Under the pieces are notes generated by a model. That model had not been told where the DNA came from and searched no databases. It saw only the letters and a program-made list of their open reading frames with translations. From positions 1 through 50,949 of the forward strand of contig CAZJOD010000005.1 of NCBI GenBank assembly GCA_964547525.1: DNA of 50,949 nucleotides, given 5' to 3'. The stretch is from CAZJOD01 sp964547525 (GTDB lineage: Bacteria > Bacillota > Clostridia > JAAYHZ01). Shown here one piece after another: positions 15,497 through 25,105 of the stretch; positions within the stretch are counted from its first letter, which is position 1, and each line of letters begins with the position of its first letter. A program made the position numbers and the translations under genes.

Positions 15497-17491
15497 TTAT
15501 GAATATATGTCTTTTTTTAAATATTTATTCCATACAGTCTCAAACCATGTGTCCCTTTGAGGAACAGATCTCACTTTTTCTCTGAAGAATTGACAAGATA
15601 CGTTTTCGCAATCATATTTCACATATTGAACGATTTCATTTGATTCACCGTTATCTATATTTATTGTTTCAAACAAACGATCATTAATCTCTTCAAAAGG
15701 TTCATATAGAATTAAATATGATCCCCTGCTTTGTCCGGCGTTTAATACATAGTCTTTTATAGTTTGCAGATAAACATAAGCCGTGACGGTCATATCTTTA
15801 ATTCTCAATGCCTGACCTAATTCGGATACCTCTTTAATTTTGACATACTGTTGAAAGTTTTTAATAGTATGTTCCAATTGTAATATGCATTTATCAATTT
15901 CTTCAATGTTCCTGACATGAGCTCCGGTTTTAGACATTATTTCTCCGATTTTTTCTCGTTGCTGTAAAACTGTAGATACATCGGATTTACGGGATAAAAT
16001 AGATCCGGCCGTTTTTACTATTCTTTGTATATCTTTTAACCCGGCTTTTAAAAACAAATCGTTTCTTAAAGGTTGGTTTCGGTACACTGCCGAAATATAT
16101 TCGGCGGCTCTCATACCCGAAACTTGTGTAGAATTTAAAGCCGAACCTCCGGGACGGTATACTCCGAATGTGCCCGCACACTCTCCAATAGGGAAAAAGT
16201 GTTGAATATTGCTTTCCCACCATTTATTCGCACACAAACCTCCGTTGTTATGTTGTGCACAAACGGCAATTTCTAGCATTTCCTTTTCAAGATCGATTCC
16301 GTTTTCTTTATACAACATATACGCCGGCTCATTCATTTTCTTTAACCGTTCTAAAGGAGTGCCGAAAAGAATATCGCATTTTTTCATATATTCATAAGCT
16401 TCATCACTTAAAAGCGTAAAATCAAATTCACCGTCTTTACAAGCCACTTCGGGATTTTTTATAAAATCCAAAAAGACTCTTCGGCCCTTGTTGTGGATCT
16501 CATTGTATACTATAAGATCTATCAGTGACGAACCTTGATCTTTTATCTTTTTTGGATCGAAGGGCCATTGATACCCTTTTAGAAACACCGCTGTAAGCAC
16601 ATCATTAGGTGATTTAAAATACTCGCTTAAAAATTCTTTTTTATCCTGACCTTTTTGATCGGTTGATATATATCGCGGAATAACCTGTTGATAGCTGCCT
16701 GATAAATTCCATCTGAATTTAACGGATGCAATCCCGTACTGGGACTCTGTCACATTCATACCGTATACACCCGCTTCAAATGCGATACCGTTAGAACCGG
16801 TCTGACTCACCGGATATACACTGGATTTATACATACCTGAGGGTCCTCCGGTAGCATAAACTACATTAGTACAATTAAACAAAATAAATTTATCCGATAC
16901 AGAGCCTTCGGTTGTTTCGTCCAAGCCGACCAATCCTATACATTTCTTTTCATCCGAACCTTCGGTTATAATACCGATTATCATAACTCCGTCAAAGATT
17001 TTTATTCCTTTGGCTAAAACCGTCTTTTCCAAAGCTTCGGTCATATACTTTGACGTTAAAGGCCCGGCCGATACGGCTCTTCCCTTTAAATCATGATCGG
17101 TTTTATACCCTACATATTCACCGTATTCATTATGTGGAAAAGGTACACCCAAATCAATTAATTTGGCAAAAGCTTTAAATGAACCGGCCGCTTCGGCCAA
17201 AGCGATATCACCATGCATACATCCACCGTTCATAAGGTCCTTTGCCATCTCTAAAGGCGAATCAGGACTGTCTCCCGCCACAGATAATTTATAATATGTT
17301 TGCTTGTCCGATCCGGTATTTCTCGATGTACCCATTTTTATGCCTTCGGTTACAAGTGCGATATCGGTAATTCCATTGTTATATAAACAATCGGCAGCAT
17401 TTAGCCCTGCGGCACCTGAACCTACAACCACAGTATGCAGACGATGCACCTTTAAAACATTAGGACCGACTATCAATACATCGGTTTTCAT
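15497..17491 (-). CDS. FAD-dependent oxidoreductase, fumarate reductase/aspartate oxidase type
   Basis: This 664-residue flavoprotein has a dinucleotide-binding start (HTVVVGSGAAGLNAADCLY, about residues 19-37) and the flavin-contacting blocks NVVYATGGPSGMY and GECAGTFGVYRPGGSALNSTQVSGMRAA, as in the SdhA/FrdA/NadB family. The C-terminal helical domain is present. Family members oxidise or reduce carbon-carbon bonds next to carboxylates or ketones. There is no signal peptide or haem domain, so it is cytoplasmic. The start follows AAGGAGG by about 11 nt. It is the last gene of a three-gene cassette with an SDR and an old-yellow-enzyme protein. The substrate is unknown. Confidence 0.85.
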   Translation of the reverse strand: MKTDVLIVGPNVLKVHRLHTVVVGSGAAGLNAADCLYNNGITDIALVTEGIKMGTSRNTGSDKQTYYKLSVAGDSPDSPLEMAKDLMNGGCMHGDIALAEAAGSFKAFAKLIDLGVPFPHNEYGEYVGYKTDHDLKGRAVSAGPLTSKYMTEALEKTVLAKGIKIFDGVMIIGIITEGSDEKKCIGLVGLDETTEGSVSDKFILFNCTNVVYATGGPSGMYKSSVYPVSQTGSNGIAFEAGVYGMNVTESQYGIASVKFRWNLSGSYQQVIPRYISTDQKGQDKKEFLSEYFKSPNDVLTAVFLKGYQWPFDPKKIKDQGSSLIDLIVYNEIHNKGRRVFLDFIKNPEVACKDGEFDFTLLSDEAYEYMKKCDILFGTPLERLKKMNEPAYMLYKENGIDLEKEMLEIAVCAQHNNGGLCANKWWESNIQHFFPIGECAGTFGVYRPGGSALNSTQVSGMRAAEYISAVYRNQPLRNDLFLKAGLKDIQRIVKTAGSILSRKSDVSTVLQQREKIGEIMSKTGAHVRNIEEIDKCILQLEHTIKNFQQYVKIKEVSELGQALRIKDMTVTAYVYLQTIKDYVLNAGQSRGSYLILYEPFEEINDRLFETINIDNGESNEIVQYVKYDCENVSCQFFREKVRSVPQRDTWFETVWNKYLKKDIYS

Positions 17492-17510
17492 TTAAACGAA
17501 GTCCTCCTTT

Positions 17511-18281
17511 TTACAATCTTCGAATATGGAATCCTCCATCTATATTAAGTATCTGACCCGTAGAAAACCCAAGTTTCCCGGATGTTATAACAGATACGGC
17601 ATCAGCGATATCATCGGGTGTTCCCCACCTTTTTAGAGGTGTTACGCCTTCATTTATAAGTTTGTCATATTTTTCTTTTACGGTGGATGTCATATCGGTA
17701 GCGATGATTCCCGGTCTGATCTCATATACATTAATTCCATATTCCGCCAATCTGTCGGCGAAAAGCAATGTAACCATAGACATACCCGCTTTAGATATAC
17801 AGTATTCTCCTCTATTTACCGACGATGTATATGCGGAAACCGATGATATGTTAATAATAACAGGCTTATACTCCGGCATTTGTCCTATCGATTCGATCAT
17901 TTTATTTGCACAGATTTGCGACATAAAAAAGGTCGCTTTTAAATTTATTTCCATAACGGTATCATAACTATTCTCATCGGTTTTTAATATATCTGTTCGT
18001 GAAGGCGGAGCAATACCGGCATTATTAACTAAAACGTCAATCCTTCCGAACCGATTCAATGTATCCTCCAAAAGTTTTTCTCTCATTTTTGAATCGGAAA
18101 CGCTTCCTTGAACATATAACAAGCCATTTCCATATTGTCTTATACAATCCAAATATTCTTTTACTTTATCTTCCGGACTGTTACCTATGCCGGCTATCGC
18201 ATACCCTTCCCGGGCTAACGAAACACCGACGGCATTTCCTATTCCTCTTGATACTCCGGTTATTACGGCTGTCTTTATCAT
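17511..18281 (-). CDS. Short-chain dehydrogenase/reductase (SDR)
   Basis: This 256-residue classical SDR shows the cofactor motif TGVSRGIGNA at residues 9-18, the NNAG segment (VLVNNAGIAPP), the active-site Ser in INISSVSAY and the catalytic YCISK around residue 160, plus IRPGIIATDMT. It reduces a ketone or oxidises an alcohol with NAD(P)H. The closest general type is 3-oxoacyl-ACP reductase-like, but context argues against fatty acid synthesis. The ATG overlaps the stop of the upstream reductase by 4 bp (ATGA), so translation is coupled. It is the middle gene of the cassette. Confidence 0.92.
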   Translation of the reverse strand: MIKTAVITGVSRGIGNAVGVSLAREGYAIAGIGNSPEDKVKEYLDCIRQYGNGLLYVQGSVSDSKMREKLLEDTLNRFGRIDVLVNNAGIAPPSRTDILKTDENSYDTVMEINLKATFFMSQICANKMIESIGQMPEYKPVIINISSVSAYTSSVNRGEYCISKAGMSMVTLLFADRLAEYGINVYEIRPGIIATDMTSTVKEKYDKLINEGVTPLKRWGTPDDIADAVSVITSGKLGFSTGQILNIDGGFHIRRL

Positions 18282-19606
18282 AGCTTTACCACATCCTTAT
18301 ATATTGGTGCATAAACCCTACCGTCTTTTACAACACAGCCGGTTACTGTGTCGGCTCGCATCAAATCGGTACATTTTCCACATGTGATACAGCATTTTTT
18401 TCTTTGCATACCTGCTGCGGACAAAAGATCTTCGGCATAATCCGGGTAAGCGAATGCTTGTCTTCCAAATCCGATAAAATCCGCCATATTGTTTTTTAAC
18501 ACCCCTGCTCCTGCAAATGCCGCCAATTCTCTGAGCCAAGTATATCCGGTTGCTACAAATTTCATGTCGACGGTTTCTTTTTTCAACCGGGCAATTCCCT
18601 TTATCAACCTTTCCACGCCTTTTATAGGGTGCTCAGGAGGTTCATAACCACCTGAATCGTATGGACGATTTACATGAGGATTATAATACGGAGTACCCAT
18701 TGTTATGTTGACTATTTCCACCTTTTTGCTTTCAAGTATTTTTAATAATTTGATCGGCTCATGGAAATCAGGGGTTGCAGGATCGTCTTTTTTTACGCCG
18801 AACCCGTAAGGCCAAGCTATTCCGTCATAAGCATTCATTCGTAACGTTACTATAAAATCTTTACTTACAGCCGATTTTACTTTATCGATAATATTGAGTA
18901 AGAAACGAGTTCTGCCTTCAAAATCTCCTCCGTACTTACCCGGGCGAGTATGTGCGGCAAGTAAACCCGATATAAGGTATCTGTGACAGGATTTTATATC
19001 AACTCCGTCATACCCGGCTTTTTCCGCCAAAACCGCAGCTTTTACAAATTCGTCTTCCAATTTCTCAAGATCTTCGTCAGTTATTATTTTTACCGAATCA
19101 TCGATCTTATATTTTTCATCCAAACAAGGAACCCTACAGGCTAAAACCGGTTCCGGTCGGTTGTACGGACGTGAAAAACGCCCGGAATGTGTCAGCTGCA
19201 TAATAGCAACAGGGTTATTATCGTTTCCGAATTTTTCAACGGCATTTTTCCTTATGGTATCCAACATATCTTTATATGAATAAGAATTTTTTTCGTTTAT
19301 AAATAATTGCCTGGGATTCGCTTTTCCTTCAGGTACTACGGCAACCGCTTCAACCCATATTAAGCCTGCACCTCCTTTTGAGAACCTGTCATATCTTCGT
19401 AATGTTAGCTCCGAAGGTGTTCCGTCCGGGTTACCGTCACAACCTTCCATAGGATTTACAGCTATTGCATTAGGTGCCGTTATATTCCCTATATTTACTT
19501 TTTTCTTGAATATATCCAAATCTTCAGAAACCGGTATATCTATACCGTTATTATCCATATATTCCTTTAATTCTTCTAAATTATTAAAATTAAAGACTTC
19601 TCTCAT
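18278..19606 (-). CDS. NADH:flavin oxidoreductase, old yellow enzyme family
   Basis: This 442-residue FMN TIM-barrel protein has the family segments ITAPNAIAVNPMEGCDG, VAIMQLTHSGRFS, AGYDGVDIKSCHRYLISGLL (active-site region), GRTRFLLNIIDKVK and VATGYTWLREL. The C-terminus carries CCITCGKCTDLM and a further Cys 12 residues later, resembling the 4Fe-4S ligands of 2,4-dienoyl-CoA reductase. It lacks the extra FAD/NADH domains of full-length reductases (about 640 residues). It may reduce an activated C=C bond. No clear ribosome site precedes the ATG at 19606; AAAGGA precedes a later in-frame ATG at 19558, so the first 16 residues are uncertain. It heads a coupled cassette. Confidence 0.85.
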   Translation of the reverse strand: MREVFNFNNLEELKEYMDNNGIDIPVSEDLDIFKKKVNIGNITAPNAIAVNPMEGCDGNPDGTPSELTLRRYDRFSKGGAGLIWVEAVAVVPEGKANPRQLFINEKNSYSYKDMLDTIRKNAVEKFGNDNNPVAIMQLTHSGRFSRPYNRPEPVLACRVPCLDEKYKIDDSVKIITDEDLEKLEDEFVKAAVLAEKAGYDGVDIKSCHRYLISGLLAAHTRPGKYGGDFEGRTRFLLNIIDKVKSAVSKDFIVTLRMNAYDGIAWPYGFGVKKDDPATPDFHEPIKLLKILESKKVEIVNITMGTPYYNPHVNRPYDSGGYEPPEHPIKGVERLIKGIARLKKETVDMKFVATGYTWLRELAAFAGAGVLKNNMADFIGFGRQAFAYPDYAEDLLSAAGMQRKKCCITCGKCTDLMRADTVTGCVVKDGRVYAPIYKDVVKL

Positions 19607-19703
19607 AATAAATCAGCTACGGATTTTTCCTTATAAGAATAAAAATCCGATCGCATAGATTCACCCCTTTCGATATTAATATCATCTGTTATTTATTATT
19701 AAT

Positions 19704-19738
19704 ATTATAAAGATTTCATTGCAAAAACTCATAAACTG
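19704..19738 (-). promoter_or_regulatory. Promoter-like TGAAATC motif, copy 1
   Basis: On the minus strand GTTTATGAGTTTTTGCAATG leads into AAATC and TATAAT (19709-19704). It lies about 98 bp before the old-yellow-enzyme gene. The same block recurs before trxA, lrp and the gene at 34081. Confidence 0.6.
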
Positions 19739-19780
19739 AACTGTAATTGAATAATTGCAGTGACATTACATATTTCTTTT

Positions 19781-21088
19781 CTAAATAATCGTTAGTCTTG
19801 CAAGCTTTGAAAATATCTTTAATAATTCGGTATGATCTCCATATACCATAGTATAATGGCATCCTAGTGTCTTTTCCATATAAGACTGCAAATCGTCAAC
19901 CTGTATTTGAAGCCTTGTTCTACAAGTGTTAATATCAGGATTTCGCAACGCTTTTCCGGTAAAAAACTGAATATTATTCATATGGTTACCTATACGCATT
20001 ATTGTTACCGTACGGTCTACAGGAAGCTCCACTTGAGGGCTCACACCTTTTTTGGATTCGTGATGTGACCTTAATGTCAAACGGTCGTACCCGTTTTCAA
20101 AAGGAGCGGAACAATGAGCTAATGTCAGTTTGTCTTGTTCTAATACGATAGGATTTGCCATCCATGGACTCATACCGGTAAGTTTTTTCATGATAATCAA
20201 AGAAACGGCCGAATCTAAATCCCCTTCGCACGCACCACAATAAGCATCGGAGCTGTTAAGGAAGGATAAAGCCAAGCATGCCGTGGTATCTATTTTACCT
20301 ATTAACTCAAAACATTTTGCACAAAAACAATCGGCTTGATAGTCATCCATCAAGTCAAAGATTGATTGTTGTAAAGCACTTGCTTTATATATATCGTCCT
20401 TATTCGGTTCAATGGTTTCTTCAGCTTTTAATAACCATTCGTCTGCTATTTTTGAAACTTTTTGCGGATCGGCTTTATAAAAACGTGATTGTAATTCATC
20501 CAATGTGATTCCTAGCGTTTTAATTCCGAATCTTTCTTCTATTTCTTTACCTGTCCTGACACTACTTATTACCCAAGGTTCCGGTTCACCCGCAAACAGT
20601 ATCGACATACCACGCAGCTGTATCATTGTAAGATAAGCTTTTAAGTTATTAAATATTTGTGGTATTGATAATGCTAACATTACTTGCATACCTGTACGCT
20701 TTAGTACGGCGTAAGTATCGGTAAGAGCCGGAGGAGCGTTTTTCTCCACTAAACATGAAGTTACCCGTTCACTGAAGAAACTATTGTAATATCCTTGTAC
20801 TATCACGGTAAATGCGGCGCTTTGCCCTACTTTTAGCATCCAGGGCTGAATCCCCCCGCTCATAGGTATTAAAACAACCGGATTGTTTTTTGTTCTGTAA
20901 TAAAATTTTTCAAAGCTCTCATGATCTTTTATCAAGTAAAATTCAAAATTTATTTTTTGATATTCTTTTATATAATCGGATAAAGAACTTTGTACTTCCA
21001 TAAAGATATCGGTCATATCCGCTTGATTCCAGTAACGGGTGGAAAACAAAACTCCAACCGCTACCGATTCGGGAAACGAAGTTTTCAT
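19781..21088 (-). CDS. L-fucose/L-arabinose isomerase-like protein
   Basis: This 435-residue protein resembles the FucI/AraA fold. Matching features are an N-terminal domain with a VLIPMSGGIQPWML turn, and a C-terminal half with YCGACEGDLDSAVSLIIMKKLTG, LTLAHCSAPF and YDRLTLRSHHESKKGVSPQVELP, where Glu, Asp and His residues of the type that bind the metal and substrate occur. It is shorter than true fucose isomerase (about 590 residues) and belongs to the broad family of related proteins of unsettled function. A ribosome site (AAGGAGG) lies inside the end of the amidohydrolase gene; the stop and start overlap (TAATG). It probably acts on the same pathway intermediate as its partner. Confidence 0.75.
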   Translation of the reverse strand: MKTSFPESVAVGVLFSTRYWNQADMTDIFMEVQSSLSDYIKEYQKINFEFYLIKDHESFEKFYYRTKNNPVVLIPMSGGIQPWMLKVGQSAAFTVIVQGYYNSFFSERVTSCLVEKNAPPALTDTYAVLKRTGMQVMLALSIPQIFNNLKAYLTMIQLRGMSILFAGEPEPWVISSVRTGKEIEERFGIKTLGITLDELQSRFYKADPQKVSKIADEWLLKAEETIEPNKDDIYKASALQQSIFDLMDDYQADCFCAKCFELIGKIDTTACLALSFLNSSDAYCGACEGDLDSAVSLIIMKKLTGMSPWMANPIVLEQDKLTLAHCSAPFENGYDRLTLRSHHESKKGVSPQVELPVDRTVTIMRIGNHMNNIQFFTGKALRNPDINTCRTRLQIQVDDLQSYMEKTLGCHYTMVYGDHTELLKIFSKLARLTII

Positions 21089-22686
21089 TAGTCCTCCTTA
21101 TATTTAATTCTATTCAACAATCTTTTTATATTTTTCCCCATTATCTTCTGTTTATCATCTATGGATATCCTTGCATAAGCGATCCATGCCAGCTGAGGTG
21201 CCGGATCTCTCATAGGTGTATCTGTACCGAATATAACTTTATCGGCTCCGGATTTTTGCACCATATATTCAATAATTCCTCTTGTTAGAGATGTATATGT
21301 AATTTCCAAATAAGCGTTATCAAATTTATTTACTATATCTATCAGTAAATCGGCATTGTCGTAGCTACTTGCACTATGTGCCAATAAAATACTTATATCC
21401 GGATAACGTTTACATAATTCAGGGATTTTCAAGTGAATGTTAGAGACCCCTGTATGCAGTAACATGAGCATTTTTCTTTTGTTTGCATATTCGAACCACT
21501 CTTTATACCTTTCACCTAACACATCGTACGAATGTTTTGGATAGTACGGTTTTACTCCGATAAAACCGGTATTTTTCTCATGAAACTCAGGTATGACCGT
21601 ATCAAGCTCCTCGGAATAATTAGGATTACATGAGGCGTAACATAAAAACCGACCGGGGTAATCGTTCATAGCCTTGACACATGTCTCGTTCGCACGAGTA
21701 CCGTTTATTGAAATACCTTCCCACGGAACGGTTAATGTAAGGTCTATGCCCAAGTCATTCATCGATTGAACCATGCTTTTTGCGTCGGAATTCTTCATAA
21801 TAAGATCGCTTACCGAATAATGCCTTTCACCTGCCATATGCGCATGAGCATCGATTACTTCAAAGTTTGACAAAGGTTCTCCCCGGTCCATAGTGTTTGC
21901 TACTTCATCAAACAACGGTTGACCTTTAAATTCAGTAAGGCGGGTTTTATCAATATTTAATACTCGACACGCATTGTCGCATGCAACGGCGTTTTTTTCG
22001 CTTTCGGTTAATCGGGAGTATTCCACTAGAGCTTTTAACCCTCCCATGATTTTATACGGATAATTACTCCCGAACATTACCCTTTCGATGCCGAAATACT
22101 GTTTTGTTATCTCCAATATGTCATTGGCTTGATTGGATGATATCTCAAAATACAGTCCGGGATAACGTTCCAGCAAGGAAAACAAAGAACGATTGCCACC
22201 CCATGACGTATCGGTTAAAATCACTTTTAACTCAGGATAAGCTTCTAAAAATAGTTCCAATTCATTCCAGCCGGTTTCGGTTGCAGACATTATAACAGGC
22301 AAACCTTTTGTTGCAATACGCTCGATGCATTTTTTCATGGCTCCGGGAGAAAAAAGGTGTTTCATTTTTTTAGGTGCCAAATGAACTGCCTTGATTTTTG
22401 AGTTGTTCAACCGATTATAATAATCGTCTTCATCCCATTCGAATTCCACATTAGGTATCAATGTGACAGCCGTGTATAATCTATCGTTCTCTTCGGTCCA
22501 TGACACAGACTGTTTATTGCCTTCAAAAATATTATAATCGGTACTTTCCTCATTTCTAAACAAGGCACCATGTATACGGTAATATTCCATATCCCCGATC
22601 AAATCGGCGCATTTATATGGAAATCGTAAATCACGGGTGGATTTTCTACCTAATGCAGTGTGAACGTCAAAGTATATTCTCTGCAT
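21088..22686 (-). CDS. Two-domain amidohydrolase family protein (lactonase-like)
   Basis: This 532-residue protein is two amidohydrolase-2 TIM barrels in tandem. The second (from about residue 278) is complete: IDAHAHMAGERH (metal HxH), FIGVKPYYP, LLHTGVSN and LLAHSASS (metal His) and VIFGTDTPM (catalytic Asp). The first half looks degenerate: it opens with FDVHTALG, having only one His of the HxH pair, and ends with GIERVMFGSNYPYKI where the Asp is replaced. Family members include fuconolactonase and pyrone dicarboxylate lactonase, so hydrolysis of a sugar lactone is plausible. The start follows AGGAGG. It is coupled to the isomerase-like gene. Confidence 0.85.
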   Translation of the reverse strand: MQRIYFDVHTALGRKSTRDLRFPYKCADLIGDMEYYRIHGALFRNEESTDYNIFEGNKQSVSWTEENDRLYTAVTLIPNVEFEWDEDDYYNRLNNSKIKAVHLAPKKMKHLFSPGAMKKCIERIATKGLPVIMSATETGWNELELFLEAYPELKVILTDTSWGGNRSLFSLLERYPGLYFEISSNQANDILEITKQYFGIERVMFGSNYPYKIMGGLKALVEYSRLTESEKNAVACDNACRVLNIDKTRLTEFKGQPLFDEVANTMDRGEPLSNFEVIDAHAHMAGERHYSVSDLIMKNSDAKSMVQSMNDLGIDLTLTVPWEGISINGTRANETCVKAMNDYPGRFLCYASCNPNYSEELDTVIPEFHEKNTGFIGVKPYYPKHSYDVLGERYKEWFEYANKRKMLMLLHTGVSNIHLKIPELCKRYPDISILLAHSASSYDNADLLIDIVNKFDNAYLEITYTSLTRGIIEYMVQKSGADKVIFGTDTPMRDPAPQLAWIAYARISIDDKQKIMGKNIKRLLNRIKYKED

Positions 22687-22842
22687 AAAAACCTCCTAAT
22701 AGAATTTAGCAAATACTAGAAATTATATTGATAAATCAAAGATTCGACGTTTTCCGTTACGCTTAATATTTTATTTTTAGCTCGTGTGTTTCAAAAGCAA
22801 ACACCCGGCCTTTCAATATAATTAAAATAAAAGCATTAAAAA

Positions 22843-23598
22843 TTATCGGACTATAGCTTTCAAAGCTTGCGCATCACTATAAAACTGTTCTTCGGTGTCA
22901 TCTTTAACAAATTCTATCATAGCATAACGATCACCTTTATAAGTTTTAATTTTTGTCATTAGTCTTTTCCATCTGTCCAAAGCGTTGTTTAGGGGCATCC
23001 TCTCTCTATCTTGCCAGTGATAAACATGTATGTTTGTTAAATATTTATTTATTTGATCTAACATTCCCATCTGTTCACTCTCGATTGTACCTATAGGAGG
23101 CTGCCAGTAAGAATATACATTACAGTTCGATCTTCTATTTAAAAGATCCATAGTCGATTCTATTGTATCGGTCAAAGTATTCGCATGAAATTCATACGCT
23201 ATTTGAATGCCGATCTCGGCTGCCGCTTTCGCTATTCGTCCGGTTTCGGCTATCATATTCTCTCTGTATGCATCATCGGCTTTTACACTCGGTATGTTAC
23301 CGGCCCAGACTCTGATTAACGGTGCACCTAAAGCTTGTGCGCTATGTAAAACAGCGTCAAATGACAAGTTATACTCTTTCTCACAACCTACACGATAGTA
23401 AGAACCGTAAGCTGCAATTTCTAATCCGGCTTCCAGTGTCAATCTTCTCACATCTTTGGCTGTTTGGACATCTCCATGAGGAACATGTATATCTCCTCCC
23501 CACTCAATACCATCCAATTGCGCTTTTTTAACCATGCCGATTATTTTTTCCGGCGAAAACTTTCTGAAACTTATTGAGACCAATCCTGTTTTTATCAT
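22843..23598 (-). CDS. Sugar phosphate isomerase/epimerase family protein
   Basis: This 251-residue TIM barrel belongs to the xylose-isomerase-like (AP endonuclease 2) superfamily, which includes hydroxypyruvate isomerase and many sugar or inositol isomerases and epimerases. Typical segments are GMVKKAQLDGIEWGGDIHVPHGD, LIRVWAGNIPS, IAYEFHANTLTDTIE (metal-binding Glu), IHVYHWQDRERMPL and YAMIEFVKDDT (C-terminal metal Glu). The start follows AAGGTG. It lies 156 bp before the amidohydrolase gene and 59 bp after yebC. The exact substrate is unknown; the context suggests a modified sugar pathway. Confidence 0.85.
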   Translation of the reverse strand: MIKTGLVSISFRKFSPEKIIGMVKKAQLDGIEWGGDIHVPHGDVQTAKDVRRLTLEAGLEIAAYGSYYRVGCEKEYNLSFDAVLHSAQALGAPLIRVWAGNIPSVKADDAYRENMIAETGRIAKAAAEIGIQIAYEFHANTLTDTIESTMDLLNRRSNCNVYSYWQPPIGTIESEQMGMLDQINKYLTNIHVYHWQDRERMPLNNALDRWKRLMTKIKTYKGDRYAMIEFVKDDTEEQFYSDAQALKAIVR

Positions 23599-23657
23599 TT
23601 ATAACACCTTCTTATAATTATTGTTTTACATCATATAAATCAAGGCGAAAACATTTG

Positions 23658-24389
23658 TTAATCGTCTTGTTCCCGGTTATGATAAACGGTTTGTACATCA
23701 TCCAAATCTTCTAATGCGTCGGTTAATTTTTCCATAGCTATTATATGGCTCTCATTTGTAAGCTTAGTATATGTTTGCGGTATCATGGATATTTCCGCCG
23801 ATAACAAGTCGTATCCTTTAGCCTCAAGCTCTTCTCTGACCGAAGAAAAATCCTGAGTCGAAGCGATTACCTCATAATAGTCCTCTTCACTTGTAAAATC
23901 CTCAGCTCCGGCTTCTAAGGCATGCATCATTATTTCATCTTCATCAATCTCTCTTTTCTTTTCGATTATAATGACACCTTTTTTGTCAAACATAAAAGAC
24001 ACACAACCGGTCGTACCGAGATTTCCGTTATACTTATCGAATAAATGCCGTATATCCCCTGCGGTTCTGTTCCTATTATCGGTCATGGTATTAACAATAA
24101 CAGCCACCCCTCCGGGCCCGTACCCTTCATAAACCACTTCCTCATAACTTGCATTGTCATTATCCCCTGCAGCTTTTTTAATGCTTCTGCTTATAGTATC
24201 ATTAGGCATATTAGCCGATTTTGCTTTAGCGATTACATCTTTTAAACGTGAATTATTCTCGGGGTCGGCACCTCCCGATTTAACCGCCACTAATATTTCT
24301 CTGCCTAGCTTTGTAAATATTTTACCTTTTTGTGCATCAGACTTTTCTTTCCTATGTTTGATATTTGCCCATTTTGAATGTCCGGACAT
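23658..24389 (-). CDS. yebC: YebC/PmpR family protein
   Basis: The start MSGHSKWANIKHRKEKSD is diagnostic of the YebC family, whose members act as DNA-binding regulators or, in recent work, as factors relieving ribosome stalling at proline runs. The 243-residue length and the blocks GRNRTAGDIRHLF-like NRTAGDIRHLFDKYNGNLG and YEGYGPGGVAVIV all fit. I take the ATG at 24389 rather than the in-frame ATG at 24401, because the family begins MSGHSKW. It follows the yigZ-type gene on the same strand and closes the housekeeping run zapA-U32-dut-yigZ-yebC. Confidence 0.95.
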   Translation of the reverse strand: MSGHSKWANIKHRKEKSDAQKGKIFTKLGREILVAVKSGGADPENNSRLKDVIAKAKSANMPNDTISRSIKKAAGDNDNASYEEVVYEGYGPGGVAVIVNTMTDNRNRTAGDIRHLFDKYNGNLGTTGCVSFMFDKKGVIIIEKKREIDEDEIMMHALEAGAEDFTSEEDYYEVIASTQDFSSVREELEAKGYDLLSAEISMIPQTYTKLTNESHIIAMEKLTDALEDLDDVQTVYHNREQDD

Positions 24390-24418
24390 AATTAAAACCA
24401 CCTTTGTTCAATTTAAAT

Positions 24419-25051
24419 TTATAAGTTAACCGCTCTATAAACAGCGGCTTTTTTCGTTATAAGGATTCGTCCCGAGGTCAATTCGGTTAATTGGATTGCA
24501 ATGTATTCCGTTTTTTCTTCCGGTAAAATCAAATCTATTTCAACGTCACTTTTAAAAGCAGTCTCTTCTTTTGTTAAACCGTTTACATTGATATAGTTTT
24601 CTATTTTACCGTAATCTCCGTATTCAACTGTTATGCCAACCGGTATATGGGGTGTCATTTTCACAACTCCGGCAGCTTCTATGCCTTTATAAGCGCTTTT
24701 TCCATAAGCTCGAACCAACCCTGACGCACCTAATAAAATTCCTCCGAAATACCTTGTAACCGTTACACAAATATTTGTCAATCTGTTTTTCTTAATAGCC
24801 TCCATCACAGGTAAGCCGGCAGTACCCCCGGGTTCACCGTCATCATAGTATTTTTGCATAAAAACCGGTTGTTCGGTACTGTATGCATAAACCGTATGAC
24901 TTGCCCCGATGTAATCGTTTTTTACAGAATTTATAAAGTTTTGTGCCTCTTCCGGTGTTGTTACATGGCAAACGGTTGCAATGAATCTTGACTTTTTTTC
25001 AACCGTCTCATATACACCACACTTACCGACAGTCATATACTCTTTTAACAT
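24419..25051 (-). CDS. YigZ/IMPACT family protein
   Basis: This protein has the YigZ family pattern: KKSRFIATVCHVTTPEEAQNFI, ASHTVYAYS, YYDDGEPGGTAGLPVMEAI and VTRYFGGILLGASGLVRAYGKSA, followed by the DUF1949-type C-terminal ferredoxin-like domain. Relatives occur in most bacteria and resemble eukaryotic IMPACT; the bacterial role is not settled, with links to ribosome hibernation or amino-acid stress suggested. The start at 25051 (MLKEYMTVG) follows GAGGT; the longer frame from 25081 is unsupported. It yields about 210 residues, which is normal. Confidence 0.92.
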   Translation of the reverse strand: MLKEYMTVGKCGVYETVEKKSRFIATVCHVTTPEEAQNFINSVKNDYIGASHTVYAYSTEQPVFMQKYYDDGEPGGTAGLPVMEAIKKNRLTNICVTVTRYFGGILLGASGLVRAYGKSAYKGIEAAGVVKMTPHIPVGITVEYGDYGKIENYINVNGLTKEETAFKSDVEIDLILPEEKTEYIAIQLTELTSGRILITKKAAVYRAVNL

Positions 25052-25105
25052 CGTAAAAACCTCATAAATATTATAGCACACGTGAAATTAGTTGCAAAAT
25101 AATTT

